The notes beneath the pieces are model-generated. The model did no database searches and was not told where the DNA came from. It saw only the letters and a list, made by a program, of their open reading frames with translations. The translations under genes and the position numbers were made by a program. DNA of 64,000 nt, taken from the NCBI GenBank assembly GCA_009602735.1, contig WELA01013858.1:611066-675065 (forward strand). The letters run 5' to 3'. Shown one piece after another: positions 10,435 to 22,110 of the stretch; the first letter of the stretch is position 1, and each line of letters starts with the position of its first letter. This DNA is from Mesotaenium endlicherianum (taxonomy: Eukaryota; Streptophyta; Zygnematophyceae; Zygnematales; Mesotaeniaceae).

Positions 10435-13400
10435 GCCAGGAGCCTACCACCCCAAGACCCACTTCACGAGAAGGCAACACGCCAAGTGAGGTGGAGACCC
10501 CCGTTGAAGACGACGTTCCAGCCCCAATGAGTTTGAGAGGTTACCTTGGAGGAGAGAAGGTCCACATCTTGGTGGATAGCGGAGCTCAAGGCAACTTCAT
10601 TGCTGCAGATTTTGCCACCAAGCAGGGTATTACTATGCGAACTCTTGACCACGACGAGGAGATTATGATGCCCGATGGAATCTCCTAACTACCCCTTCCA
10701 AGAAGACGTACCCCTTGGCACTCTCTATCAAGTCCTTCAAGGATAGAGTAGTGTTCTCCCCCATGCAATTGGGCAAGTACGACGTCATCCTAGGGACGCC
10801 TTGGTTGACCAAGCACAACCCCCAAGTTGATTGGAGGACCGGTACTATCAAGATCAAGAATGACATCACTTCAAGAATCTGTATTTTGCGCGCAATCCAG
10901 AATATCCAGACCCAAGACATCCAGAAGCCGGCACACGAGATACTATTGTCCGCCCTCCAACTCAAGAGACTTGTGAGGAAGGGACACGAGCTTCTTTTGG
11001 CCTTGATCACGCCAAAAGACATCAAGAAAGACATCGAGAGTCAAGAAGGCAGCCCCGTTCCCAAGGAGATACAAGAAGTCTTAGAGGACTACAAAAAAAT
11101 ATTCTCCCCGGAATTGCCCAAGGGCCTACCCCCCAAGAGATTCGTAGACCACAAGATAGAGTTGGAGCCCGGAAGCAAGCCCATCTCTCGGCCTACGTTC
11201 AAAATGTCATACACGGAGCTAGACGAAGTCAAGAAGCAAATCAAGGAGCTACTGGAGCATGGCTTCATTCGACCTAGCAAGTCGCCATTTGGAGCCCCGG
11301 TGCTATTTGTCAAGAAGAAAGATGGTACCTTGAGGATGTGTGTGGACTATCGCGCCCTCAACAAGATCACCATCAAGAATCGATACCCGCTGCCGCGCAT
11401 GGATGAGCTCATGGACCGGCTGGTTGGAGCCAAGTACTTCACGAAGATTGACTTACGGAGCGGCTACCACCAGATTCGCATCGCAGAACCGGACATAGAG
11501 AAGACGGCATTCAGGACAAGATATGGACATTTTGAGTTCATGGTCCTGCCATTTGGACTCACCAACGCGCCAGCAACTTTCATGACTATGATGAACACCA
11601 TATTTCAGCCCATGTTGGACAGATTTGTGGTGGTATTCATCGATGACATCCTTATCTACAGCAAGACCCTTGAAGAGCATGCGAGACACTTGAAAGAAGT
11701 CCTTGAAGTATTGAAGCAAAACAAGCTATTTGCGAAGGAGTCAAAGTGCGAGTCTGCCAAACAAGAAGTGGAGTTCCTAGGTCTCCACGTGACTGCTGAT
11801 GGCATCAAGATAGACCCCAAGAAGACCACGGTGGTGGAGGAATGGCCAACCCCCACGACCAAGAAAGAACTCCAGTCATTCTTGGGATTTGCCAATTGGT
11901 ACAGAAAATTCATCCAAGGGTTCTCGCACATAGCAGCCCCCCTGACAGATCTACTCAAGGAGGACAGGCTATATNGAGGACAGGCTATATACATGGACCA
12001 AGAAAGAGGAAGAGGCATTTTAAGAGTTAAAGCAAAGATTGACCACATCCCCGGTGCTCACTTCTCCAAGTCCAAACCCAGATTGGCCCTTCCACGTCAT
12101 CACCGATGCATCTTCCTATGCAATAGGAGCAATTTTGCTTCAAAACCAAGGCAAGGGACTGCAGCCCATTGCCTACGATTCAAGAAAGCTAAATTCGGCC
12201 GAGTAAAATTATACAACAACGGAGCGAGAGGCATTGGCGATTGTACATGCCTTGAAGGTTTGGCGCTGCTACGTTGAAGGACGCAAGGTACTGGTCACCA
12301 CGGACCACGAGGCGTTAAAGCACCTCCAGACGCAGCCGTATCTTTCAAGGAGACAAGCAAGATGGAGCGGATACTTGCAACAATACAATATCACGATTCA
12401 GTACCAGCCCGGCAAGACAAACCCGGCTGACCCCCTCTCAAGACTGCAATTAAATGCAGTGATGGTATCCCTGAAGACAGATCTGGAAGCTCGATTTTCA
12501 GCCGCCTATGAAAGAGACCCTTACTACAAGAACGGAGAAGCAGCCTTGGACCCATGCAAGAAGCAAGAAGGCAATTATTGGGTGAGGCAAGATACGGGCC
12601 AGAGATGTGTTCCTAATGACTTAGACCTCCGGCTCTTGCTTCTACGAGAAGCACACGACAACCCTCTTGGAGGACACTTTGGAATCCTAAGGACCACGGG
12701 CGTTCTAGCTAGGACTTATTGTTGGCCAGGCATGTCTAAGCAAGTCAAGGAGTACTGCAGGAGCTGTGACACATGCCAAAGAATCAAGCCATCATCGCAA
12801 AAGGCGGGAGGACTCCTCCAACCACTACCAATCCCCGAAAGACAATGGACGGACATCTCAATGGACCTTATCGTGGACTTGCCCGTGACACCTCGAGGCC
12901 ATAATGCAATACTCACGGTGGTGGACAGACTTACCAAGATGGCTCATTTTATTCCCACGACGACTAAGGCTACAGCACCACAACTTGCAAGACTCATCTT
13001 TGACAACATCTTCCGACTCCATGGACTACCATCAAGAATTGTGTCAGATAGAGATCCAAGATTCACAAGCCATTTCTGGAAAAATCTCTTCAAGAACTTG
13101 GGTACATCGCTGGATATGTCTACTGCCTACCACCCACAATCAGATGGGCAAACCGAGCGTATGAATCGTACCCTAAAGACCTCTCTAAAGGCCTACGTGT
13201 CTACCCTCGAGCAAGACTGGGACATGTACTTGACCCCCCTCGAGTTTGCCTACAACAACACTACGCAGGCCTCTACCCAAGAGTCCCCATTCTTCCTCAA
13301 CTATGGCTTCCATCCGACCACGCCACTGAGCTTCACGGCTGGCCTTGATGAAGTACCTGCAGCCACAGATTTTATGGAGACATTAGAAGCAGCCCTTACA

Positions 13401-14033
13401 GCAGCGAAGAAAGCTCTACAACACGCGCAAGATGCTCAAGCAAGAGTGGCAAACAGATCCAGAAGAGAAATCACGTACAGAGTGGGTGACACGTGTTACC
13501 ATCATCCAAGAATATTTCCCTGAACAACAGGCCTGCCGGCAGCAAGTTCTCTCCCAAGTATTTGGGACCCTTCAAGATTATCCAGCAAGTCAACCCCGTT
13601 GCTTTCAAGCTAGAACTTCCCCAGACTATGCACATCGACCCCGTATTCCACGCTTCCCTCTTCAAGCCGTATGTGCAACCCGACAACAAGTTCTCAGGAC
13701 GTGTGACAACCCCACCAGCCCCAACAATAGTGGATGATCATTTGGAGTATGAAGTGGAAGACATAGTGGCTATGAGAAATTTCAGGAGACAGCAGCAATA
13801 CTTGATCAAGTGGAAAGGATATCCAGATTCGGAGAATAGTTGGGTGGCGGCGCACTACCTTGACAAAGTTCAGAGAAAGTTGAAGCGCTTCCATGCCGCC
13901 AACCCCCATCTTGGACCAGCCCCAAGTCTCTCTACTAAAAGCCTGAAAACTTCAGGGAGGCAGCCTGCCACCATCAAGAAGCAGCAGAAGACCCCTTGGA
14001 GGCAGCCTGCAAGAACAAGAAAGAGGAAAAAAT
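10356..14033 (+). pseudogene. A1 pol
   Basis: Protease (DSG near 10575), reverse transcriptase with FIDD near 11640, RNase H, integrase (HHCC and DDE regions, 12650-13170) and a chromodomain (13745-13890) are all recognisable and nearly identical to A2 pol. The copy is broken. Single N characters at 11975 and 14095 are flanked by short direct duplications and look like assembly joins, so some of the apparent damage may be technical. Confidence 0.85.
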
Positions 14034-14683
14034 GACATTAGACACTTTTCTCTTCTTGCAGTTTCTGGACAGAAAACGAAAACTGCTACTGGCANAGAAA
14101 ACGAAAACTGCTACTGGTGATAGGTCTCTATGTAATAAATTCTGAAAATTTACCTTGCTGTAGCTCATGAGTAGCCGGTCATTTACAGTCCAAGTTTGCT
14201 CAATTTAGAGCACTGGTGAGAAAGATATGATGCTCTAAGTAGAAGGGGGTCAGGCTGCTGGCATTGTTAGGGCAGAATATGCCTTCTGACATTGTGCCCT
14301 CCCCTGAACTTGGAATGCTCTGAAACTCAAGACTCTGGTAGAACATTGTACAGCGCCCGTTGTGAGACTTAGTTTGCAGCATTTGGAGAAGTATAGAAGG
14401 ACTTATGATTTTCAGAAGTTTCTGCTCAGATTTGGAGGAGTGCCTACTCTCTCAGCTCTCAACGACAGTCCAGAAATGAGAATGCTCTCAAATTTGGTGA
14501 CTCGGTAGAGTTCTCCGACGCGGTCCGTCTGGCACTTGAATTTTCAGATTTGGAGCTGTTCTGTGGCCGCTATGAATTTTTGAGTTCGTGGCAGATTCTG
14601 GGCCAACTTGTATAATTTTCTTTATCATTAAGGAGTAGGCTAGCCAATAAGGTCACACCACCTACGACCTTGCCTAGTCTACC

Positions 14684-14829
14684 TTACATGTGTAGCACCT
14701 GACTTGGCGCCTTTGACTAGTCCTCTTCACATGTGTGGCATCTGACTTGAAACTGTTGACTAGTTTGCTCCACATGTGTAAGACCTGACTTGACGCGCCG
14801 AGACGTCGCTTTTTCTATCGGGGGGGTGA
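14684..14829 (+). repeat. A1 3' untranslated minisatellite and polypurine tract
   Basis: Three units of exactly 43 bp begin with (T/C)ACATGTGT at 14685, 14728 and 14771. They are followed by CGCGCCGAGACGTCGC and the polypurine tract GGGGGGGTGA (14820-14829) directly before LTR 2. The same three-unit form is in A2. A3 has one unit. Confidence 0.88.
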
Positions 14830-15332
14830 TGTAGTGATTTGAGTTATTATATATTAGTTTGCATATATTTTAATGTTTTCAAATATATTTGGAGTAGTAT
14901 TGTGTGGAGTCAAGTGTGAATAGGTACTCTAGTAACTTGGTTCATGTCCTTTGAACCTTCCAAGGCATTTTCGAAGTTAGAGGAAAGACCTAGAAGAACT
15001 CCATGTGGCAAAAGTCAGATGTGCCATTTTTAGGTCAAAAGGACATGTGTACATTATTCTAGAAAGAGGTGGCAAGTTTTGGGATGTGTTGGGTGCCAAC
15101 ACATCAACATACACCTTCCTAGAAATTACTTATGTAGCAAGTATATAAACAAGAGCTAGAACATAGAAAGACATTCCAGAATCACTCTTGTACTTGCCAA
15201 AATCCAGAAATATATTAACTTTCAAGAAGCCATCTCTCTTTCAAGAAGCTACCACTTGTGTTCAAAGATCCTTGTCTTGAATAGATAAAGTATTCTGTTT
15301 TACTAAGTACTTTATCTATCTGTTTCACTACA
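14830..15332 (+). repeat. Family A LTR 2 (shared by A1 and A2)
   Basis: 503 bp, serving as 3' LTR of A1 and 5' LTR of A2. It is preceded by a polypurine tract and followed by the primer site TGGTATCGGAGCT (15334-15346). The TATA box is at 15142-15149. No 5-bp duplication exists around this LTR, as expected for a recombination product. It is nearly identical to the LTRs of A3. Confidence 0.95.
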
Positions 15333-15369
15333 GTGGTATCGGAGCTAGGCACTTTGGTAGCACAAGAAG

Positions 15370-16650
15370 ATGGCCGATCCTCAAGACCAACAGCAAGCTT
15401 TCGAAGGAAGCCCTTCCTCTCCAAGACACCCTCCTCCAGCGCCGATGGGAGAGCCCACTCAAGAAAATCTGCAACAACAAGAAGCACCACAAGGAGGAGC
15501 ACACCCTCCTCCAGCGTCGATGGGAGAGCCTACTCAAGGAAATCTGCAACAACAAGAAGCACCACAAGGAGGAGCACCGTCAAATCCCGTGGCAGCCGCT
15601 ATAGCAAAGTTGACCCCACCACAAGGAGTTCCCGCAAATGAGTGGGCAGCCTTCCTAATGACCGTCCACAACCAAGTGGGCTTGGCCACCTATGAAGCAA
15701 CCGTGCAAGCGTCAAGAGAAGCTATGGCTGCCATGGTTGCCCCTATTGCGAGCAATGCTCAAAATCCAGCCCCGGCTCAAGCGCCTCCACAAGAGCCAAC
15801 GAGAGCAAGGAAACTCATCAAGCCCGGCAAACCCGACACTTTCAACCCCGGGAAAGGTGCCAACCTGAATTTATGGCTCTACCAAGTGGAGACGTACCTC
15901 GCGTTCCTTGAAGTACCCGAGGAGGACTACGTTCCCTTTGCCGTTACCTTACTTAGAGGAGCAGCAACATCATGGTGGCGTAACTATCAAGCGGCTATAT
16001 ATCAAGCTATGGCGCACCCCATGCTCGGCCAAGAGCCCCCACCATCATATGCAAGATGGGCAGATTTTCGTGAGGCCCTCAAGAAGCAATTCATGCCCAT
16101 CAATGCGGAGAAGATTGCCCGAGGAAAGCTCCACCATCTCAAGCAAACGACGTCCGTTCAAGAGTATACATCCAGATTTCACGCCCTCACTCTTGAGATC
16201 CCCAACATGTCTCTCGAGGAGAAGATTGACCGTTACATCTTTGGCCTCAAACCCAAGGTGGCAAAGGAAGTGGAGTTACGCGACTTGACGGACTTCTCAA
16301 AGATCATTGAAGTGGCCCAAAAGGTGGATACCTTGGATTTCAAGCACTCCGTGCCTTCATCTTCACGGGTACCGACGACGCGGGTGTACGCAGCCCCTTC
16401 CACATCCGAATCTGGACCCACACCCATGGAAATCGGAGTTATTAAAAGGGACCCCGCGGCTGCCCGGAAGAGTGGAAGACCCTCCAATGACACTTATGAT
16501 GCAAGAAACCAGCAAGGAGTGAAAGCAAGACTCTCCCCGGCTGAAAAAGAAGCTCTCATGACGGCTGGACTATGCTTCTATTGCAAGGAAAAGGGCCATC
16601 GTGCACTTTCATGCCCCAAAAAGTTGTCAAAAAACGGACAGCGCCGGTAG
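15370..16650 (+). CDS. gag: A2 gag polyprotein
   Basis: 426 residues, forming the structural particle protein of a Ty3/gypsy element. Residues 1-75 are Pro/Gln/Gly-rich and contain two 25-residue repeats (period 75 bp, phase marker GATGGGA at 15444 and 15519). The middle (about 140-300) is the retrotransposon Gag domain, including a YTSRFHAL-type motif. A nucleic-acid-binding CCHC knuckle, [14 protein letters not shown], lies near residues 400-413. The first ATG after the primer site is used. The gag stop at 16648-16650 follows a canonical -1 slippery heptamer at 16629-16635, and the pol frame overlaps gag in the -1 register. This copy looks whole. Confidence 0.93.
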   Translation: MADPQDQQQAFEGSPSSPRHPPPAPMGEPTQENLQQQEAPQGGAHPPPASMGEPTQGNLQQQEAPQGGAPSNPVAAAIAKLTPPQGVPANEWAAFLMTVHNQVGLATYEATVQASREAMAAMVAPIASNAQNPAPAQAPPQEPTRARKLIKPGKPDTFNPGKGANLNLWLYQVETYLAFLEVPEEDYVPFAVTLLRGAATSWWRNYQAAIYQAMAHPMLGQEPPPSYARWADFREALKKQFMPINAEKIARGKLHHLKQTTSVQEYTSRFHALTLEIPNMSLEEKIDRYIFGLKPKVAKEVELRDLTDFSKIIEVAQKVDTLDFKHSVPSSSRVPTTRVYAAPSTSESGPTPMEIGVIKRDPAAARKSGRPSNDTYDARNQQGVKARLSPAEKEALMTAGLCFYCKEKGHRALSCPKKLSKNGQRR

Positions 16651-19600
16651 GCCAGGAGCCTACCACCCCAAGACCCACTTCACGAGAAGGCAACACGCCA
16701 AGTGAGGTGGAGACCCCCGTTGAAGACGACGTTCCAGCCCCAATGAGTTTGAGAGGTTACCTTGGAGGAGAGAAGGTCCACATCTTGGTGGATAGCGGAG
16801 CTCAAGGCAACTTCATTGCTGCAGATTTTGCCACCAAGCACGGTATTACTATGCGAACTCTTGACCACGACGAGGAGATTATGATGCCCGATGGATTCTC
16901 CTATACTACCCCTTCCAAGAAGACGTACCCCTTGGCACTCTCTATCAAGTCCTTCAAGGATAGAGTAGTGTTCTCCCCCATGCAATTGGGCAAGTACGAC
17001 GTCATCCTAGGGACGCCTTGGTTGACCAAGCACAACCCCCAAGTTGATTGGAGGACCGGTACTATCAAGATCAAGAATGACATCACTTCAAGAATCTGTA
17101 TTTTGCGCGCAATCCAGAATATCCAGACCCAAGACATCCAGAAGCCGGCACACGAGATACTATTGTCCGCCCTCCAACTCAAGAGACTTGTGAGGAAGGG
17201 ACACGAGCTTCTTTTGGCCTTGATCACGCCAAAAGACATCAAGAAAGACATCGAGAGTCAAGAAGGCAGCCCCGTTCCCAAGGAGATACAAGAAGTCTTT
17301 GAGGACTACAAAGAAGTGTTCTCCCCGGAATTGCCCAAGGGCCTACCCCCCAAAAGATTCGTAGACCACAAGATAGAGTTGGAGCCCGGAAGCAAGCCCA
17401 TCTCTCGGCCTACGTTCAAAATGTCATACACGGAGCTAGACGAAGTCAAGAAGCAAATCAAGGAGCTACTGGAGCATGGCTTCATTCGACCTAGCAAGTC
17501 GCCATTTGGAGCCCCGGTGCTATTTGTCAAGAAGAAAGATGGTACCTTGAGGATGTGTGTGGACTATCGCGCCCTCAACAAGATCACCATCAAGAATCGA
17601 TACCCGCTGCCGCGCATGGATGAGCTCATGGACCGGCTGGTTGGAGCCAAGTACTTCACGAAGATTGACTTACGGAGCGGCTACCACCAGATTCGCATCG
17701 CAGAACCGGACATAGAGAAGACGGCATTCAGGACAAGATATGGACATTTTGAGTTCATGGTCCTGCCATTTGGACTCACCAACGCGCCAGCAACTTTCAT
17801 GACTATGATGAACACCATATTTCAGCCCATGTTGGACAGATTTGTGGTGGTATTCATCGATGACATCCTTATCTACAGCAAGACCCTTGAAGAGCATGCG
17901 AGACACTTGAAAGAAGTCCTTGAAGTATTGAAGCAAAACAAGCTGTTTGCGAAGGAGTCAAAATGCGAGTTTGCCAAACAAGAAGTGGAGTTCCTAGGTC
18001 TCCACGTGACTGCTGATGGCATCAAGATAGACCCCAAGAAGACCACGGTGGTGGAGGAATGGCCAACCCCCACGACCAAGAAAGAACTCCAGTCATTCTT
18101 GGGATTTGCCAATTGGTACAGAAAATTCATCCAAGGCTTCTCGCACATAGCAGCCCCCCTGACAGATCTACTCAAGAAGGACAGGCTATATACATGGACC
18201 GAGAAAGAGGAAGAGGCATTTCAAGAGTTAAAGCGAAGATTGACCACATCCCCGGTGCTCACACTCCCAAGTCCAAACCCAGATTGGCCCTTCCACGTCA
18301 TCACCGATGCATCTTCCTATGCAATAGGAGCAATCCTGCTTCAAGACCAAGGCAAGGGACTGCAGCCCATCGCCTACGAGTCAAGGAAGCTAAATCCAGC
18401 CGAGCAAAATTATACAACCACGGAGCGAGAGGCATTGGCGATTGTACATGCCTTGAAGGTTTGGCGCTGCTACGTTGAAGGACGCAAAGTACTGGTCACC
18501 ACGGACCACGAGGCGTTAAAGCACCTCCAAACGCAGCCGTATCTCTCAAGGAGACAAGCAAGATGGAGCGGATACTTGCAACAATACAACATCACGATTC
18601 AGTACCAGCCCGGCAAGACAAACCCGGCTGACCCCCTCTCAAGACTGCAATTAAATGCAGTGATGGTATCCCTGAAGACAGATCTGGAAGCTCGATTTTC
18701 AGCCGCCTATGAAAGAGACCCTTACTACAAGAACGGAGAAGCAGCCTTGGACCCATGCAAGAAGCAAGAAGGCAATTATTGGGTGAGGCAAGATACGGGC
18801 CAGAGATGTGTTCCTAATGACTTAGACCTCCGGCTCTTGCTTCTACGAGAAGCACACGACAACCCTCTTGGAGGACACTTTGGAATCCTAAGGACCACGG
18901 GCGTTCTAGCTAGGACTTATTGTTGGCCAGGCATGTCTAAGCAAGTCAAGGAGTACTGCAGGAGCTGTGACACATGCCAAAGAATCAAGCCATCATCGCA
19001 AAAGGCGGGAGGACTCCTCCAACCACTACCAATCCCCGAAAGACAATGGACGGACATCTCAATGGACCTTATCGTGGACTTGCCCGTGACACCTCGAGGC
19101 CATAATGCAATACTCACGGTGGTGGACAGACTTACCAAGATGGCTCATTTTATTCCCACGACGACTAAGGCTACAGCACCACAACTTGCAAGACTCATCT
19201 TTGACAACATCTTCCGACTCCATGGACTACCATCAAGAATTGTGTCAGATAGAGATCCAAGATTCACAAGCCATTTCTGGAAAAATCTCTTCAAGAACTT
19301 GGGTACATCGCTGGATATGTCTACTGCCTACCACCCACAATCAGATGGGCAAACCGAGCGTATGAATCGTACCCTAAAGACCTCTCTAAAGGCCTACGTG
19401 TCTACCCTCGAGCAAGACTGGGACATGTACTTGACCCCCCTCGAGTTTGCCTACAACAACACTACGCAGGCCTCTACCCAAGAGTCCCCATTCTTCCTCA
19501 ACTATGGCTTCCATCCGACCACGCCACTGAGCTTCACGGCTGGCCATGATGAAGTACCTGCAGCCACAGATTTTATGGAGACATTAGAAGCAGCCCTTAC

Positions 19601-20237
19601 AGCAGCGAAGAAAGCTCTACAACACGCGCAAGATGCTCAAGCAAGAGTGGCGAACAGATCCAGAAGAGAAATTACGTACAGAGTGGGTGACAACGTGTTA
19701 CTATCATCCAAGAACATTTCCCTGAACAACAGGCCTGCCGGCAGCAAGTTCTCTCCCAAGTATTTGGGACCCTTCAAGATTATCCAGCAAGTCAACCCCG
19801 TTGCTTTCAAGCTAGAACTTCCCCAGACTATGCACATCGACCCCGTATTCCACGCTTCCCTCTTCAAGCCATATGTGCAACCCGACAACAAGTTCCCAGG
19901 ACGTGTGACAACCCCACCAGCCCCAACAATAGTGGATGATCATTTGGAGTACGAAGTGGAAGACATAGTGGCTATGAGAAATTTCAGGAGACAGCAGCAA
20001 TACTTGATCAAGTGGAAAGGATATCCAGATTCGGAGAATAGTTGGGTGGCGGCGCACTACCTTGACAAAGTTCAGAGAAAGTTGAAGCGCTTCCATGCCG
20101 CCAACCCCCATCTTGGACCAGCCCCAAGTCTCTCTACTAGAAGCCCGAAGACTTCAGGGAGGCAGCCTGCCACCATCAAGAAGCAGCAGAAGACCCCTTG
20201 GAGGCAGCCTGCAAGAACAAGAAAGAGGAAAAATTGA
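16572..20237 (+). CDS. pol: A2 pol polyprotein (PR-RT-RH-IN-chromodomain)
   Basis: 1221 codons open from 16572. The first AUG is unlikely to be the real start, because the frame is probably entered by -1 recoding from gag. Domains by approximate residue: aspartic protease with DSG at 74-76; reverse transcriptase 260-480 with FIDD near 428; RNase H with TDASS near 577 and TTDHEAL; integrase HHCC zinc region 760-800, then D (SMDLIVD, about 830), D (SDRDPRF, about 893) and E in HPQSDGQTE; chromodomain about 1125-1175 (EYEVEDI, then LIKWKGYP). The chromodomain puts it in the chromoviruses, which are thought to target particular chromatin marks. The basic tail ends RTRKRKN. The copy looks whole. 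Confidence 0.95.
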   Translation: MLLLQGKGPSCTFMPQKVVKKRTAPVGQEPTTPRPTSREGNTPSEVETPVEDDVPAPMSLRGYLGGEKVHILVDSGAQGNFIAADFATKHGITMRTLDHDEEIMMPDGFSYTTPSKKTYPLALSIKSFKDRVVFSPMQLGKYDVILGTPWLTKHNPQVDWRTGTIKIKNDITSRICILRAIQNIQTQDIQKPAHEILLSALQLKRLVRKGHELLLALITPKDIKKDIESQEGSPVPKEIQEVFEDYKEVFSPELPKGLPPKRFVDHKIELEPGSKPISRPTFKMSYTELDEVKKQIKELLEHGFIRPSKSPFGAPVLFVKKKDGTLRMCVDYRALNKITIKNRYPLPRMDELMDRLVGAKYFTKIDLRSGYHQIRIAEPDIEKTAFRTRYGHFEFMVLPFGLTNAPATFMTMMNTIFQPMLDRFVVVFIDDILIYSKTLEEHARHLKEVLEVLKQNKLFAKESKCEFAKQEVEFLGLHVTADGIKIDPKKTTVVEEWPTPTTKKELQSFLGFANWYRKFIQGFSHIAAPLTDLLKKDRLYTWTEKEEEAFQELKRRLTTSPVLTLPSPNPDWPFHVITDASSYAIGAILLQDQGKGLQPIAYESRKLNPAEQNYTTTEREALAIVHALKVWRCYVEGRKVLVTTDHEALKHLQTQPYLSRRQARWSGYLQQYNITIQYQPGKTNPADPLSRLQLNAVMVSLKTDLEARFSAAYERDPYYKNGEAALDPCKKQEGNYWVRQDTGQRCVPNDLDLRLLLLREAHDNPLGGHFGILRTTGVLARTYCWPGMSKQVKEYCRSCDTCQRIKPSSQKAGGLLQPLPIPERQWTDISMDLIVDLPVTPRGHNAILTVVDRLTKMAHFIPTTTKATAPQLARLIFDNIFRLHGLPSRIVSDRDPRFTSHFWKNLFKNLGTSLDMSTAYHPQSDGQTERMNRTLKTSLKAYVSTLEQDWDMYLTPLEFAYNNTTQASTQESPFFLNYGFHPTTPLSFTAGHDEVPAATDFMETLEAALTAAKKALQHAQDAQARVANRSRREITYRVGDNVLLSSKNISLNNRPAGSKFSPKYLGPFKIIQQVNPVAFKLELPQTMHIDPVFHASLFKPYVQPDNKFPGRVTTPPAPTIVDDHLEYEVEDIVAMRNFRRQQQYLIKWKGYPDSENSWVAAHYLDKVQRKLKRFHAANPHLGPAPSLSTRSPKTSGRQPATIKKQQKTPWRQPARTRKRKN
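16629..16635 (+). promoter_or_regulatory. Putative -1 programmed frameshift heptamer in A2
   Basis: The sequence A AAA AAC is in phase with gag codons, 12 nt before the gag stop, and the pol frame is in the -1 register. This is the canonical X XXY YYZ form used by several retroviruses and LTR elements. It recurs at 10413-10419 (A1) and 44765-44771 (A3). No stimulatory structure was computed. Confidence 0.7.
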
Positions 20238-21006
20238 CATTAGACACTCTTCTCTTCTCGCAGTTTCTGGACAGAAAACTAAAACTGCTACTGGTAATAG
20301 GTCTCTGCATAATAAATTCTGAAAATTTACCTGGCTGTAGTCCATGAGTAGCCGGTCATTTAGAGTCCAAGTTTGCTCAATTTGGAGCACTGGTGAGAGA
20401 GATATGATGCTCTAAGTAGAAGGGGGTCAGGCTGCTGGCATTGTTAGGACAGAATATGCCTTCTGACATTGTGCCTTCCCCTGAACTTGGAATGCTCTGA
20501 AACTCAAGACTCTGGTAGAACATCTTACAGCGCCCAGTTTGAGACTTAGTTTGCAGAATTTGGAGAAGTATAGAAGGACTTATGATTTTCAGAAGTTTCT
20601 GCACAGATTTGGAGGAGTGCCTACTCTCTCAGCTCTCAACGACACTCCAGAAATGAGAATGCTCTCAAATTTGGTGACCCGGTAGAGTTCTCCGACGCGG
20701 TCCGTCTGGCACTCGAATTTTCAGATTTGGAGCAGTTCTGTGGCCGCTATGAATTTTTGAGTTCGTGGCAGATTCTGGGCCAACTTGTACAATTTTCTTT
20801 ATCATTAAGGAGTAGGCTAGCCAATAAGGTCACACCACCTACGACCTTGCCTAGTCTACCTTACATGTGTAGCACCTGACTTGGCGCCTTTGACTAGTCC
20901 TCTTCACATGTGTGGCATCTGACTTGAAACTGTTGACTAGTTTGCTCCACATGTGTAAGACCTGACTTGACGCGCCGAGACGTCGCTTTTTCTATCGGGG
21001 GGGTGA

Positions 21007-21507
21007 TGTAGTGATTTGAGTTATTATATATTAGTTTGCATATATTTTAATGTTTTCAAATATATTTGGAGTAGTATTGTGTGGAGTCAAGTGTGAATAG
21101 GTACTCTAGTAACTTGGTTCATGTCCTTTGAACCTTCCAAGGCATTTTCGAAGTTAGAGGAAAGACCTAGAAGAACTCCATGTGGCAAAAGTCAGATGTG
21201 CCATTTTTAGGTCAAAAGGACATGTGTACATTATTCTAGAAAGAGGTGGCAAGTTTTGGGATGTGTTGGGTGCCAACACATCAACATACACCTTCCTAGA
21301 AATTACTTATGTAGCAAGTATATAAACAAGAGCTAGAACATAGAAAGATTCCAGAATCACTCTTGTACTTGCCAAAATCCAGAAATATATTAACTTTCAA
21401 GAAGCCATCTCTCTTTCAAGAAGCTACCACTTGTGTTCAAAGATCCTTGTCTTGAATAGATAAAGTATTATATTTCACTAATTACTTCATCTATCTGTTT
21501 CACTACA
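21007..21507 (+). repeat. Family A LTR 3 (3' LTR of A2)
   Basis: 501 bp. It is nearly identical to LTR 2 except for a small internal length change and a cluster of differences in the last 40 bases (around 21465-21490). The TATA box is at 21319-21326. GCTTT follows at 21508-21512, and B1 third-ORF sequence then resumes. Confidence 0.94.
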
Positions 21508-21706
21508 GCTTTCCTGAGGTTTTCCGCTTCTTGATCCTTCTTCCTCTGTGCTTCTTCTGCCGCCTCTTGTTATTTGCGGACCCTTTCTTGTTCTCTCCTG
21601 GTGAGGGACGTCGCCGCCAGCTCCTTCTGGTATTGCTCCATTGTCCTCCTGGCTTTTTCTGCCTTGCGCTTTCTGTCCTCCTNCCCTTTTGTGTGGTGGG
21701 AGCCAT
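21508..21706 (-). pseudogene. B1 third ORF, N-terminal part
   Basis: On the reverse strand it starts at 21706 (MAPTTQK-like) and encodes the Glu/Lys/Arg-rich coiled coil seen in B2. Upstream on the reverse strand, TACTAAC and TGTGCAG precede the ATG as in B2. A single N at 21683 marks an assembly uncertainty. The rest of the ORF is displaced to 8613-7127 by the A array. Confidence 0.82.
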
Positions 21707-21713
21707 TCTGCAC

Positions 21714-22110
21714 ATGTAACCAGGGCACAAGTTAGTAGGATATCGACCTTTGTCCTAGAAGTTGCAGGAAGGGAGTAAGTTCGTATTAGTATGGTGTATT
21801 CGTTCCTGTTTACCTCACAGGGTGCTTGCCAGGAGTTGACGTAGTTGCGGTGCGCTAGACATAAACATATGAATGTGTTTACAGTTGTGTTAAGTGATGT
21901 ATGGTTGTGCGAGGCCCTTTTTTCTTCAGCTAAAGATGCTTTATGTGGGCCAGGCTGTCCCCTCTGTCACTATGCTGACACTTAGGGTTCACATAACTGT
22001 CCTTAACTGTCCCTTTCTCGCTCTCGCACACCAACTGTTTTATATTTTCCCCTCCAACTTAAATGGAGACAGCACCTCTTGTCACCTTCCCGTGGCAACT
22101 GAAATGACTG
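21714..22110 (-). other. B1 spacer between pol and third ORF
   Basis: About 400 bases between the chromodomain end of pol and the third ORF, corresponding to 39064-39330 of B2 but longer. It includes GC-poor sequence with no conserved frame, and the TACTAAC/AG splice-acceptor-like signal near the third ORF (complement about 21710-21740). Confidence 0.55.

Larger units (their letters stand above)
8614..21507 (+). mobile_element. Family A tandem element: LTR-A1-LTR-A2-LTR
   Basis: There are three LTRs in one orientation (8614-9116, 14830-15332, 21007-21507) and two internal regions (9117-14829 and 15333-21006). The whole 12.9-kb array is flanked by one 5-bp duplication, GCTTT, at 8609-8613 and 21508-21512. 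No duplication surrounds the middle LTR. The array lies in the third ORF of B1. A1 is broken with several breaks; A2 looks whole. The structure implies homologous recombination at an LTR (unequal crossing-over or recombination with element cDNA) and not two separate integrations. Confidence 0.93.

Noticed and set aside
11089-13909. Numerous open frames on the strand opposite to gag and pol in A1-A3
   Set aside because: They are shadows of the long pol frame with mirrored composition and are repeated identically in each copy.
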